The notes under the pieces were generated by a model. That model saw only the letters and a program-made list of their open reading frames with translations. It had not been told where the DNA came from and made no database searches. Shown one piece after another: positions 26,544 through 34,754 of a stretch of 64,000 nt of DNA (position 1 is the stretch's first letter; each line of letters begins with the position of its first letter). The stretch covers positions 1-64,000 of the forward strand of contig CANMLL010000004.1 in NCBI GenBank assembly GCA_947498775.1. The letters are read 5' to 3'. A program made the translations under genes and the position numbers. This DNA is from an uncultured Aquimarina sp. (lineage in GTDB: Bacteria > Bacteroidota > Bacteroidia > Flavobacteriales > Flavobacteriaceae).

Positions 26544-27332
26544 ATGGTTACCCAATATATTACTAAACTTTTGTCCGTTGAAGAGTATTCTTTCTCTTTG
26601 GATGAGTTGATACAAGAGACTCAAAAAACCAAAAATTCAATTTGGCTAGAACTAGCTCATCTTATAGAAAAAAATGAGGTAGTCAACCTGAGAAAAGGAT
26701 TCTATCTTATACTGCCACCTCGATATAGATCATTAGGTAAACTACCTTTGAATCTATATATAGAAAAGCTGTTTACATACCTTAATAGGGAATATTATGT
26801 GGGATTTTATAGTGCCGCAAAAGTTCATGGTGCGAGTCATCAGCAATTACAGAGAGATTATGTAATGACAAAGCCGCCCAAATTACTCGATATTTCAAAA
26901 TCACCTTTGGGTATTCGTTTTCTTACCACGACAAGTTGGCCACAGGGAAATATAGAGGCTAGACGATCTGATGCCGGAATTTATAATATATCTAGTCCAG
27001 TATTAACACTAGCAGATTTGGTAAGATATCAGAATAAATTAGGTGGATTAAACCGCATACTCTCAACCATAGAAGAGCTTATGGAAGAAGTAACTGAAAG
27101 TGATATAAAGGAGTTATTAACTTGGTATGACCATAAGGCAACTTTGCAAAGGTTGGGCTTTTTAATGTATCAAGTAACAGATGATACTTTAATGAGCAAC
27201 CTAATCTTTGAACATTTAAAACCTCAAAAAACCTATCCTATTCTACTTCAGCCTGATAGTATGAAAAAGCCTGGCGCAGTAGATAATAAATTTAAAATAG
27301 ATATTAATATTAAACTAGAAAGCGATCTATGA
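26544..27332 (+). CDS. abiEi: AbiEi-family type IV antitoxin
   Basis: 262 residues with a winged-helix DNA-binding N-terminus (SLDELIQETQKTKNSIWLEL, then LRKGFYLILPPRYR) and the AbiEi C-terminal domain (YYVGFYSAAKVHGASHQQ, GIYNISSPVLTLADLVRYQ). In known systems AbiEi counteracts the AbiEii nucleotidyltransferase and represses the operon. It overlaps abiEii by 4 bp (ATGA) and follows a perfect inverted repeat. The pair occupies its own segment between two copies of the tRNA-Val 3' end. Confidence 0.93.
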   Translation: MVTQYITKLLSVEEYSFSLDELIQETQKTKNSIWLELAHLIEKNEVVNLRKGFYLILPPRYRSLGKLPLNLYIEKLFTYLNREYYVGFYSAAKVHGASHQQLQRDYVMTKPPKLLDISKSPLGIRFLTTTSWPQGNIEARRSDAGIYNISSPVLTLADLVRYQNKLGGLNRILSTIEELMEEVTESDIKELLTWYDHKATLQRLGFLMYQVTDDTLMSNLIFEHLKPQKTYPILLQPDSMKKPGAVDNKFKIDINIKLESDL

Positions 27333-28117
27333 TCCCAAAACCAGAGATAGCAAAATGGAAGAACCACGCACCGTGGAATGAAATGGGTCAAATAGAACAA
27401 GACCTTATTATAAGTAGGGCACTTATCGCTATATTTTCTGATGATTTCTTGCGTGAGAATCTTGCATTTCGAGGAGGAACAGCACTCCATAAGTTATATC
27501 TTAACCCAGCGCCACGGTACTCTGAAGATATTGATCTTGTACAGATCAAGGAAGGTCCCATAAAACCGATTATGAAACGTATAGGTGAAGTAATTGACTT
27601 TTTTGAAGAAGAACGCCGTACTCAAGTAAAAGGTCATGGTGCTAAGGTGCTCTATCGTTTTATTACAGAATATGAAGAAGAACGTCGCAGACTAAAACTC
27701 GAAATTAATTGTAAAGAGCACTTTAACGTGATGAATTGGGTAGATTTTCCTTTTAATGTAGATAGTACATGGTTTAAAGGAAGTGCGCAAATAAAAACCT
27801 ATAACATTAATGAATTGCTTGGAACTAAATTACGCGCACTCTACCAACGCAGTAAAGGGCGCGATTTGTTTGATCTGGACTACTCACGCCTTAATACGGA
27901 ACTGGATATTGATGCCATTATAGCTTGTTTTCATAAGTATATGATTTTCTCTGTAGGTAAAGAACCATCGCAAAAAGAGTTCTTGCTTAATCTAGAAGAG
28001 AAAGAAGAGGATCTTTTATTTATAGGTGATATGGAAGCATTATTACGACCACCTCTTATTTACGACCAAGATGCTGCCTTTACTTGGTTAAGAGAAGATA
28101 TTATTTCTAGAATTTAG
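27329..28117 (+). CDS. abiEii: AbiEii nucleotidyltransferase toxin
   Basis: 262 residues of the AbiEii/AbiGii (MenA-like) nucleotidyltransferase family. The core reads AFRGGTALHKLYLNPAPRYS followed by EDIDLV, with the GG(T/S) turn and the two metal-binding aspartates; later LLGTKLRALYQRSKGRDLFD has the family's conserved Lys/Arg and Asp. Such toxins transfer nucleotides to tRNA acceptor ends or other targets and stop growth during phage infection. Start overlaps the antitoxin stop by 4 bp. It is the only toxin in this att-bounded segment. Confidence 0.93.
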   Translation: MIPKPEIAKWKNHAPWNEMGQIEQDLIISRALIAIFSDDFLRENLAFRGGTALHKLYLNPAPRYSEDIDLVQIKEGPIKPIMKRIGEVIDFFEEERRTQVKGHGAKVLYRFITEYEEERRRLKLEINCKEHFNVMNWVDFPFNVDSTWFKGSAQIKTYNINELLGTKLRALYQRSKGRDLFDLDYSRLNTELDIDAIIACFHKYMIFSVGKEPSQKEFLLNLEEKEEDLLFIGDMEALLRPPLIYDQDAAFTWLREDIISRI

Positions 28118-28331
28118 TTTGTAAGCTGTAATCTCTTTTTAAATACAGTATGAAAAATGTTCAAAAGTTCATGTTTACTTTGTCTGTCATCCTTTTTGGT
28201 AATTGATGTTATTTCTTGATAGATGAAAGGTCGTTGAAGATTATCAAGCAATTATATTAACCTAGATCAAAATTATTTGATTTCAGAACGTTTGATTTTT
28301 CAATAATCAACTCCATATCTTCTATCAAAAA

Positions 28332-28358
28332 GTTCGAACTCTGTCGCTTTAAGCCCAC
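28332..28358. repeat. Degenerate tRNA-Val 3' end (old attachment site)
   Basis: GTTCGAACTCTGTCGCTTTA then AGCCCAC aligns with the T arm and acceptor end seen at 33842-33868 (GTTCGAACTTTGTCCCTTCG then CGCCCAC) with several changes. The terminator begins 9 bp later, as at 26329. Confidence 0.65.
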
Positions 28359-28367
28359 AGAATTTTT

Positions 28368-28400
28368 AAAAACCTGTAAATTAATTATTTACAGGTTTTT
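28368..28400 (+). terminator. Displaced tRNA terminator, copy 2
   Basis: AAAAACCTGTAAAT pairs with ATTTACAGGTTTTT, the same stem as at 26339-26372. Confidence 0.75.
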
Positions 28401-28552
28401 GTATTTTGTGATTTTTTGTAACTATTTGTTTTTTAACATGATATAGGTTCGAACTTTTTGAAAGCTATATTGTTTCTCACCAAAAAGAATTTTTCAATTT
28501 AAAGAATCTCAGTATTTTGGTCTAAAATAGGTACAAAATTCTGATAGAACGT

Positions 28553-31500
28553 ATGACACAGCAATTCGGTAAAACATGGTGGGGAGAACAATTTTTAAAG
28601 GCTTTATCACAAATTGATTATTCTAACCGTTTACCACGAGGAAAAACCTATGCCCGAAAAGGTACTGTAAAGGATATTAGGATTACTAAGAACATTATTG
28701 AAGCAAAAGTTAAAGGAAGCAGACCTAGACCTTATAATGTTAAGATTACCATTCCAGCGTTTAGCCCTTCAGAAAAAAAGAAACTTATGGATACTATTAT
28801 TGGTGATCCATTGTCGTTATCTCATTTATTAAATCGCCAATTACCACAAGAATTAAATGAGATTGCAAAGCAAAACAGAATACAAGTTTTTCCTAATCAA
28901 TGGTCAGATTTTGAAATGCAATGCTCGTGCCCAGATTGGGCAGTGCCTTGTAAACATTTGGCAGCAGTTATTTATGTTTTCTCAGCAGAGATTGATCGAA
29001 ATCCTTTTTTACTATTTCAATTACACGATTTGGATATTCTTGGTGAATTGACGAAAGCAGGATTGCAGTTAGAAGGAAGTGTAAAAGTTTTAAATTTTGA
29101 AAAATTACTTCACGATCAACCAATTTCTGTTGAGTTTACTAATAGTCCTGGTGAAGCTGTTTTTGACTTGTCTAAAATTATTCCCCAAGCTGAAAATGTA
29201 TTGTCTTTATTAGAAGATAAGGCACTTTTTTATACAAAACCATTTGTCCCAATACTTAAGAGACATTACAAAAAAGGAACTTCATTTGCTAAAAATGCAT
29301 TAACAAAAGAAATTTTCGAGCTAGAACCCAAAGCATTTGAGAAGATTGAATGCATAGAAATTCAAATCAATAAAAAAGAAATAAGTTTCCAAGGGATTAA
29401 GTTCTTTTCTGGTGGAGAACCTATAGATACTTCAACTTTTAATAAAGATTTAGCTTCATTGATTCATTTTTTAGAAAGAATACCTAAGAAATTTGAAAAT
29501 CGTCTCTCATCTGACTTAATATGCCTGTACCGAGCTTACCATCTAAGTATTTATTTAATGCTTAACGGTGCTTATGTTCCTCAAATTCTGGAATTGGAAG
29601 AAGGACATTATAAGGTTCGTTGGATACCCGTTACAGCTAGTGAAGAAGTGAATTATTTAGTTGAATTTTTAGAACAGAATATCTCACAGAAGTTTGTTAC
29701 CATAGATACTGGTTCGAAAAAGCAACGCTATTTGGCACCAAAAGATCAAATTATTTGTTTGTTATCCAATTTTTTAACGCATTTTATGCTTGAAAAGGAT
29801 ACTTTTACTACCGGAGCAAGAACATTCTTAGATTTTAAAATAGAAGAACTATTTTTTAGCTTTAAAAAGCAATCTTTTACTGATTTTGAAGAGCAGCAAG
29901 TTCCAGATTCTATACACCAATATTTGCAGCGTTTACATATAAGTAATCAACTTTATACGCCATTGATTAAAATAGAAGATCATCCTGCAGAAAATGTTTT
30001 CGAAATACAATTATGGGTTGAGAATAAGGAGGATGTCGTTCAAAAACCAATTCCCTTAGGGACGTTTATTAAAGAAAAAAAGTATGTCTCCTATAAAGCT
30101 TCTGTTTTTCAATCCTTATCAAGTTTGTCGAAAGATTTTGTAGATATAGAACCATTGATTTCTTCTTCAGGTAAAGAACAACTCTTTTTGGATGGAGATG
30201 ACTTTGCTGCTGTTTTACTTCAGATATTACCTGTTATCAAATTATTAGGCATTCGAATACTATTGCCTAACTCTTTAAAACAGTTAGCGAAGCCTCAAAT
30301 TTCCATGAAATTGGATGGTAAGGGTTCAAATAGAGACAGCAAAACGTATTTGAACTTGAATGAAATGCTAGATTTTCAATGGCAGGTGGCTATAGGAAAT
30401 CAAACGGTATCAGTTGCCGAATTTAAAAAGTTGGTTAAAAACACCTCTGGAGTGGTCAATATTAAGGGAGAATATGTGCTTATTAACCCTAAACAAATTC
30501 AAACCCTTTTAAATAATTTAGAAAAAGATAGAGAACTTTCTCATGTTGATATATTACAATCGGCGTTAACTGAAGAATACCAAGAAGCTAAAATATCCCT
30601 TTCGAATTCGGCACGTGAAATTATAGAAAGTTTGCTAAAAAGTGAAGCTAAACCAATCCCCAAAAATTTGAAAGCCACTTTACGGCCTTATCAAGAAAGA
30701 GGTTTTCAATGGTTATATAATAATAGTAAGGTAGGCTTTGGGAGTATTATAGCTGATGATATGGGACTCGGTAAGACGCTACAGGTAATTACCTTGTTAC
30801 TTCAATTTAAAGCTGAAGGAAGGTTAAATAACAAGAAAGCATTAATTGTTGTGCCAACTACACTATTAACCAACTGGCAAAAAGAAATAGAAAAGTTTGC
30901 TCCGGATTTAAGTGTTCATATTTATCATGGGGGAAAGCGTACTTTTGATAAAGAAGATTATGATGTTTTTATAACCACCTATGGCTTATTGCGATCTGAT
31001 ATATCGAAATTTCAAAAAATAAAATGGGAGATATTAGTTATCGATGAAGCTCAAGCTATCAAAAATGCCGGAACAGAACAAACCAAAGCTATAAAGAAAA
31101 TTAAAACCGCTGTAAAAGTAGCGATGAGTGGTACACCTGTAGAAAACCGTTTAAGTGAATATTGGAGCTTATTTGATTTTACAAATAAAGGGTATTTGGG
31201 TTCTATGAAATATTTCACGCAACATTTTTCTGCTCCTATTGAACGAAAGAATGATCAGATAGCATTACATCGTTTTAAAAAAATTACAGAACCTTTTATA
31301 TTACGTCGTTTGAAAACCGATAAATCTATTATTTCTGATCTTCCTGAAAAGATAGAGCAAGATTGCTTTGTTTCTTTAAGAAAGGAACAGACTGCCTTAT
31401 ATCAAAATGTAGTTAATGAAATGATGAAAGCTCTAAGTGAAGTGGAGGAGAAAACTATTGAGCGAAAAGGATTAGTACTTAAAATGATTACAGCTCTAAA

Positions 31501-32074
31501 GCAAGTTTGTAACCATCCATCTCAATTTTTGAAGAAAGAGGACTATCGACCACAATTATCTGGGAAATCGGAACGTCTACTAGAATTATTGAGTGCTATC
31601 TATGAGAATAATGAAAAAGTATTGATCTTCTCCCAATATCAAGAAATGGGGCAGATTCTTTCAGAAATGTTGTCCAAAACTTTCGGAACAAAACCTTTAT
31701 TCTTACACGGTGGGGTTTCTCGTAAAAAAAGAGACAAGATGGTAGAGGATTTTCAAACTAAAAAACATATAAAAATTTTTATTCTCTCTATAAAAGCAGG
31801 AGGAACAGGATTGAATCTAACTGCGGCCAATCATGTAATCCATTATGACCTTTGGTGGAATCCAGCCGTTGAAGCTCAGGCTACAGATCGAGCTTTCCGT
31901 ATCGGTCAACAAAAAAATGTATTGGTGCATCGTCTGATTTCTAAAGGAACTTTTGAAGAAAAAATCAACCAAATGTTACAAGATAAAAAACAGTTAGCTA
32001 GTATGGCGGTTTCTACTGGAGAAAAATGGATTGGTGATTTGTCTAATGATGAATTGAAAGAATTAGTTTCTTAA
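28553..32074 (+). CDS. SWIM zinc-finger SNF2-family helicase
   Basis: 1173 residues. A SWIM zinc finger stands at residues 124-135 (CSCPDWAVPCKH, the CxCx6CxH pattern), followed by a long variable region and a C-terminal SNF2 motor: DDMGLGKTLQVI near residue 735, VIDEAQAIKN near 830, MSGTPVENRL, then the helicase C lobe with IFSQYQEMGQIL, GGTGLNLTAANHVIHYD and ATDRAFRIGQ. It is a DNA translocase that remodels protein-DNA complexes; homologues are ordinary chromosomal genes in many bacteria, but here it lies between two tRNA-derived att remnants beside toxin-antitoxin genes. It stands alone in its operon. Confidence 0.93.
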   Translation: MTQQFGKTWWGEQFLKALSQIDYSNRLPRGKTYARKGTVKDIRITKNIIEAKVKGSRPRPYNVKITIPAFSPSEKKKLMDTIIGDPLSLSHLLNRQLPQELNEIAKQNRIQVFPNQWSDFEMQCSCPDWAVPCKHLAAVIYVFSAEIDRNPFLLFQLHDLDILGELTKAGLQLEGSVKVLNFEKLLHDQPISVEFTNSPGEAVFDLSKIIPQAENVLSLLEDKALFYTKPFVPILKRHYKKGTSFAKNALTKEIFELEPKAFEKIECIEIQINKKEISFQGIKFFSGGEPIDTSTFNKDLASLIHFLERIPKKFENRLSSDLICLYRAYHLSIYLMLNGAYVPQILELEEGHYKVRWIPVTASEEVNYLVEFLEQNISQKFVTIDTGSKKQRYLAPKDQIICLLSNFLTHFMLEKDTFTTGARTFLDFKIEELFFSFKKQSFTDFEEQQVPDSIHQYLQRLHISNQLYTPLIKIEDHPAENVFEIQLWVENKEDVVQKPIPLGTFIKEKKYVSYKASVFQSLSSLSKDFVDIEPLISSSGKEQLFLDGDDFAAVLLQILPVIKLLGIRILLPNSLKQLAKPQISMKLDGKGSNRDSKTYLNLNEMLDFQWQVAIGNQTVSVAEFKKLVKNTSGVVNIKGEYVLINPKQIQTLLNNLEKDRELSHVDILQSALTEEYQEAKISLSNSAREIIESLLKSEAKPIPKNLKATLRPYQERGFQWLYNNSKVGFGSIIADDMGLGKTLQVITLLLQFKAEGRLNNKKALIVVPTTLLTNWQKEIEKFAPDLSVHIYHGGKRTFDKEDYDVFITTYGLLRSDISKFQKIKWEILVIDEAQAIKNAGTEQTKAIKKIKTAVKVAMSGTPVENRLSEYWSLFDFTNKGYLGSMKYFTQHFSAPIERKNDQIALHRFKKITEPFILRRLKTDKSIISDLPEKIEQDCFVSLRKEQTALYQNVVNEMMKALSEVEEKTIERKGLVLKMITALKQVCNHPSQFLKKEDYRPQLSGKSERLLELLSAIYENNEKVLIFSQYQEMGQILSEMLSKTFGTKPLFLHGGVSRKKRDKMVEDFQTKKHIKIFILSIKAGGTGLNLTAANHVIHYDLWWNPAVEAQATDRAFRIGQQKNVLVHRLISKGTFEEKINQMLQDKKQLASMAVSTGEKWIGDLSNDELKELVS

Positions 32075-32235
32075 TTTTAAATCTTCAAGTAACTTTTTTT
32101 CTTGTACAGCAAAACTAAGATAGCTTAAGCCATTTACAAACGACTATATTCATATGTAATCGTAAGAATATACTGGTTCATTTTTAGGTTTTTTTTATAT
32201 GCTTACAGATACAGAAGATTCTTTAAAACATGTTT

Positions 32236-32288
32236 TATATGTAAAGACATATATTTTATTTGTTATAAATTATATCTAAAAACATATA
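32236..32288. promoter_or_regulatory. HipB operators of the first hipBST operon
   Basis: TATATGTAAAGACATATA (32236-32253) is a palindrome with half-sites TATATG/CATATA and a 6-bp spacer. A second, imperfect copy TATATCTAAAAACATATA (32271-32288) lies 35 bp on and ends 3 bp before the hipB start. The same form occurs before the second hipBST operon. Confidence 0.7.
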
Positions 32289-32291
32289 ATT

Positions 32292-32519
32292 ATGAATTTA
32301 TCAACATTTGTTAAAGAACGAAGAAAGTCAGTGCAATTGACCCAAGAAGAGTTTGCAGAACGTGCCGGGGTAGCATTAACTGTAGTAAGAAAAATTGAAC
32401 AGGGTAAAACCAATTTGAATATGGAAAAAGTAAATCTTGTTCTAAAAATGTTTGGACATGAATTGGTTCCTGTCCCTAGTGTATCATTACAAAAAACAAC
32501 TATAAATGAGAAAAGCTAG
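32292..32519 (+). CDS. hipB: HipB-like HTH antitoxin/repressor, copy 1
   Basis: 75 residues with a Cro/C1-type helix-turn-helix at about residues 15-36 (LTQEEFAERAGVALTVVRKI). In HipBST systems HipB is the DNA-binding member that represses the operon and bridges HipS and HipT. It overlaps hipS by 14 bp. Palindromes TATATG-N6-CATATA directly upstream are its probable operators. The copy at 34205 is closely similar. Confidence 0.88.
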   Translation: MNLSTFVKERRKSVQLTQEEFAERAGVALTVVRKIEQGKTNLNMEKVNLVLKMFGHELVPVPSVSLQKTTINEKS

Positions 32520-32841
32520 AATTTTATACAACAATACTTTTTCTGGTGTATTGACAGAAACGGATGATGGTGAATATCTTTTTCAATATGATCAGAAATA
32601 TATAGAGCAATATTCAACTCAATTTATAACATTTACTATGCCAGTTAGACAGGAACCATATCGTGATAACAGATTATTTCCTTTTTTTGAGGGCTTAATT
32701 CCTGAAGGGTGGCTGTTGGACATTGCCTCAAAGAATTGGAAGATCAATAGAAATGACAGGATGGGACTTCTATTAGCCTGTTGCCAAAATTGCATTGGAG
32801 CAGTAAGTGTAATTCCTATTAATTTAGATGATGATGAATAA
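32506..32841 (+). CDS. hipS: HipS-like small antitoxin, copy 1
   Basis: 111 residues matching the N-terminal subdomain of HipA (RLFPFFEGLIPEGWLL, then NDRMGLLLACCQNCIGAVSV), which is fused to the kinase in two-gene hipBA loci. Here it is a separate gene, as in the three-gene HipBST systems where HipS neutralises the kinase HipT. It overlaps hipB by 14 bp and hipT by 8 bp (ATGAATAA), so the three proteins are translationally coupled. Confidence 0.86.
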   Translation: MRKARILYNNTFSGVLTETDDGEYLFQYDQKYIEQYSTQFITFTMPVRQEPYRDNRLFPFFEGLIPEGWLLDIASKNWKINRNDRMGLLLACCQNCIGAVSVIPINLDDDE

Positions 32842-33775
32842 GTGTTTATATTACTATCAGGAAATGCAAGGTACCAGAGATTTTCATGAACATTGTGCTA
32901 AGACGTTTTTTGGAAGAACAGAAGTTCCTTTGCTTGATTATACATTAGATCAAATGTCACGGTTGGCTAAGAATGTGGTGGAACGAAGCATATCGGTACC
33001 TGGAGTCCAGGCAAAACTATCAATGTCTTTAGTAAACGAAGTGGCAAATGATCATCATAGCCTTACCGTGGTGGGAGCATTGGGTGGGGATTATATTTTT
33101 AAACCTCCTAATGCTAATTATCCAGAAATACCAGAGAATGAACATGTGACTATGCGGATAGCTGAGGCATTTGGAATAAATACAGTTCCATCTACTTTAA
33201 TTCGGTTAAAATCGGGCGAATTATCATATTTAACCAAGCGTATTGATAGAAAATTAGATGGAACAAAAATTCATATGCTTGATATGTTTCAAATCACAGA
33301 GGCATTTGATAAATATAGAAGTTCTATGGAACGAATTGGTAAAGCTCTAGGGATGTACGCGAGTAATACATTATTAGATAAATTATATTTTTTCGAAATC
33401 ACACTGTTTTCTTTTTTAACAGGGAATAACGATATGCATCTAAAGAATTTTTCGATGATCAAAACAGTTATTGGCTGGTCTTTGACTCCTGCTTATGATT
33501 TATTAAATGTAGCCATTGTCAATCCTAAAGATAGTGAAGAATTAGTGCTAACTATTGCTGGTAAAAAGAAAAAGTTTACCAAAACTCATTTTGAAGAATT
33601 TGGGAAAGGTATGGGATTGACATCTAAGCAGATTTTTGGGGTATTTAAACGCTTCAAAAAAAATAAAAAAATAGCAGTTAATTGGATTAAAAATTCATTT
33701 TTATCTGAAAATATGAAATTACAGTATCTGGCTGTCTTAGAAGAACGTTGTGAAAGAATTTTTACTAATACTTGA
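32834..33775 (+). CDS. hipT: HipT-like Ser/Thr kinase toxin, copy 1
   Basis: About 313 residues from the ATG at 32834. The kinase core shows the Gly-rich loop with autophosphorylation-type serines (RSISVPGVQAKLSMSL), FKPPNA, the catalytic loop TGNNDMHLKNFSM and the metal-binding aspartate in LTPAYDLLNV. HipT toxins phosphorylate tRNA synthetases or related targets. The SIS motif has both serines reported as autophosphorylation sites in HipT. The N-terminal knuckle reads CLYYYQ ... HEHC and has lost one cysteine that copy 2 keeps (CLYCYQ). Confidence 0.88.
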   Translation: MNKCLYYYQEMQGTRDFHEHCAKTFFGRTEVPLLDYTLDQMSRLAKNVVERSISVPGVQAKLSMSLVNEVANDHHSLTVVGALGGDYIFKPPNANYPEIPENEHVTMRIAEAFGINTVPSTLIRLKSGELSYLTKRIDRKLDGTKIHMLDMFQITEAFDKYRSSMERIGKALGMYASNTLLDKLYFFEITLFSFLTGNNDMHLKNFSMIKTVIGWSLTPAYDLLNVAIVNPKDSEELVLTIAGKKKKFTKTHFEEFGKGMGLTSKQIFGVFKRFKKNKKIAVNWIKNSFLSENMKLQYLAVLEERCERIFTNT

Positions 33776-33841
33776 TTACAGATTTAAGGTTTGCAAATGT
33801 TTTGATTTTGAAATAATTAAATCAATATCTTCTGTCAAAAA

Positions 33842-33868
33842 GTTCGAACTTTGTCCCTTCGCGCCCAC
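33842..33868. repeat. tRNA-Val 3'-end copy (old attachment site)
   Basis: The last 14 bases, CCCTTCGCGCCCAC, are identical to the tRNA-Val end; the T-arm part (GTTCGAACTTTGT) has diverged. The terminator begins 11 bp later. Confidence 0.8.
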
Positions 33869-33879
33869 AAAAAGTATAG

Positions 33880-33913
33880 AAAACCTGTAAATTAATCATT
33901 TACAGGTTTTTTT
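33880..33913 (+). terminator. Displaced tRNA terminator, copy 3
   Basis: AAAACCTGTAAAT pairs with ATTTACAGGTTTT and T follows; the same stem as at 26339 and 28368. Confidence 0.8.
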
Positions 33914-34103
33914 GTTTCATGGGAATAATTATAAACCGTTTCTTATCAATGATTATTTTGTTTTCAGTGATAATAATATCTTCATAACCAATTTCTTACA
34001 TTTTGTTTATCGATGAAGTCATTTGAACTTTTCATCTAAATAATTCTCCGATAACTCTGCCTCCTTTAGATTAGCAAAACGAAAAATAACTTCAAACAAC
34101 TTC

Positions 34104-34201
34104 TATATGTAAAGGCATATAAAAAACAATAAAAAATTTAAATTATATGTATTTGCATATAATTTGTTATATTTGTTGTAAATTATATTTAAATACATAT
34201 A
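34104..34201. promoter_or_regulatory. Three HipB operators, second hipBST operon
   Basis: Palindromic sites at 34104-34121 (TATATGTAAAGGCATATA), 34144-34161 (TATATGTATTTGCATATA) and 34184-34201 (TATATTTAAATACATATA) share half-sites TATATG/CATATA with a 6-bp spacer. They are spaced exactly 40 bp apart and the last ends 3 bp before hipB. Confidence 0.75.
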
Positions 34202-34204
34202 ATT

Positions 34205-34432
34205 ATGGACTTAGCAAAATTTGTTAAAGAACGAAGGAAGTCTGTAAACCTAACTCAAGAAAAGTTTGCAGAACGCGCTGGGGTAGCCTTGACAGTGGTA
34301 AGAAAAATTGAACAAGGAAAGACCAATTTGAATATGGAAAAGGTAAATCTTGTTTTGAGAATGTTTGGACATGAATTAGTTCCTGTTTCTAGTGCATCAT
34401 TACAAAAAAAGAATGTGAATGCGAAAAGCTAA
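34205..34432 (+). CDS. hipB: HipB-like HTH antitoxin/repressor, copy 2
   Basis: 75 residues, close paralogue of the 32292 gene (same length; HTH LTQEKFAERAGVALTVVRKI). It overlaps hipS by 14 bp as in copy 1. Three evenly spaced palindromes upstream are the probable operators. Because both operons use the same operator form and very similar HipB proteins, cross-repression is possible. Confidence 0.88.
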   Translation: MDLAKFVKERRKSVNLTQEKFAERAGVALTVVRKIEQGKTNLNMEKVNLVLRMFGHELVPVSSASLQKKNVNAKS

Positions 34433-34754
34433 TATTTTATATGGTAGTGTTTTGTCTGGTGTGTTGACCGAAACAGACGAAGGGGAATATCATTTTCAAT
34501 ATGATCAGAAATATATAGAAGAATATCCTACCCAATTTATAACGTTTACAATGCCTGTGAGGCAAGAAATATATAGTGATAACAGGTTATTTCCTTTTTT
34601 TGAAGGTTTAATTCCTGAAGGATGGTTGCTTGATATTGCTTCTAAGAGTTGGAGGATTAATAGAAATGACAGGATGGGACTTTTATTGGCTTGTTGCCAA
34701 AATTGCATAGGAGCGGTAAGTGTACATCCTATTAATTCGGATACTCATGAATAA
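34419..34754 (+). CDS. hipS: HipS-like small antitoxin, copy 2
   Basis: 111 residues, same length and pattern as copy 1 (LFPFFEGLIPEGWLLDIASK, NRNDRMGLLLACCQNCIGAV). It is the HipA N-terminal subdomain as a free protein. Overlaps hipB by 14 bp and hipT by 8 bp. Differences from copy 1 cluster at both ends, so each HipS may prefer its own kinase; that is inference. Confidence 0.86.
   Translation: MRKANILYGSVLSGVLTETDEGEYHFQYDQKYIEEYPTQFITFTMPVRQEIYSDNRLFPFFEGLIPEGWLLDIASKSWRINRNDRMGLLLACCQNCIGAVSVHPINSDTHE

Larger units (their letters stand above)
28118..28552. other. Non-coding segment with second tRNA 3'-end remnant
   Basis: No gene was found. 28332-28358 is a degenerate tRNA 3' end and 28368-28400 its terminator. 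The sequence before it (about 28280-28345) resembles 33800-33855 over some 55 bp, including the shared TCAAAAAGTTCGAACT, which suggests the two were right ends of related elements. Confidence 0.6.
33776..34204. other. Non-coding segment with third tRNA 3'-end remnant
   Basis: Between the two hipBST operons. It contains the tRNA 3'-end remnant at 33842-33868, its terminator at 33880-33913 and the operators of the second operon (34104-34201). I found no coding sequence. Confidence 0.6.

Noticed and set aside
26417..28462. GGTTCGAATT near 26418 and GGTTCGAACT near 28446, each about 45 bp after a displaced terminator
   Set aside because: They resemble T-arm starts and occur at similar distances from the terminators, but only eight bases agree with the tRNA and no acceptor end follows, so I do not call them attachment sites.
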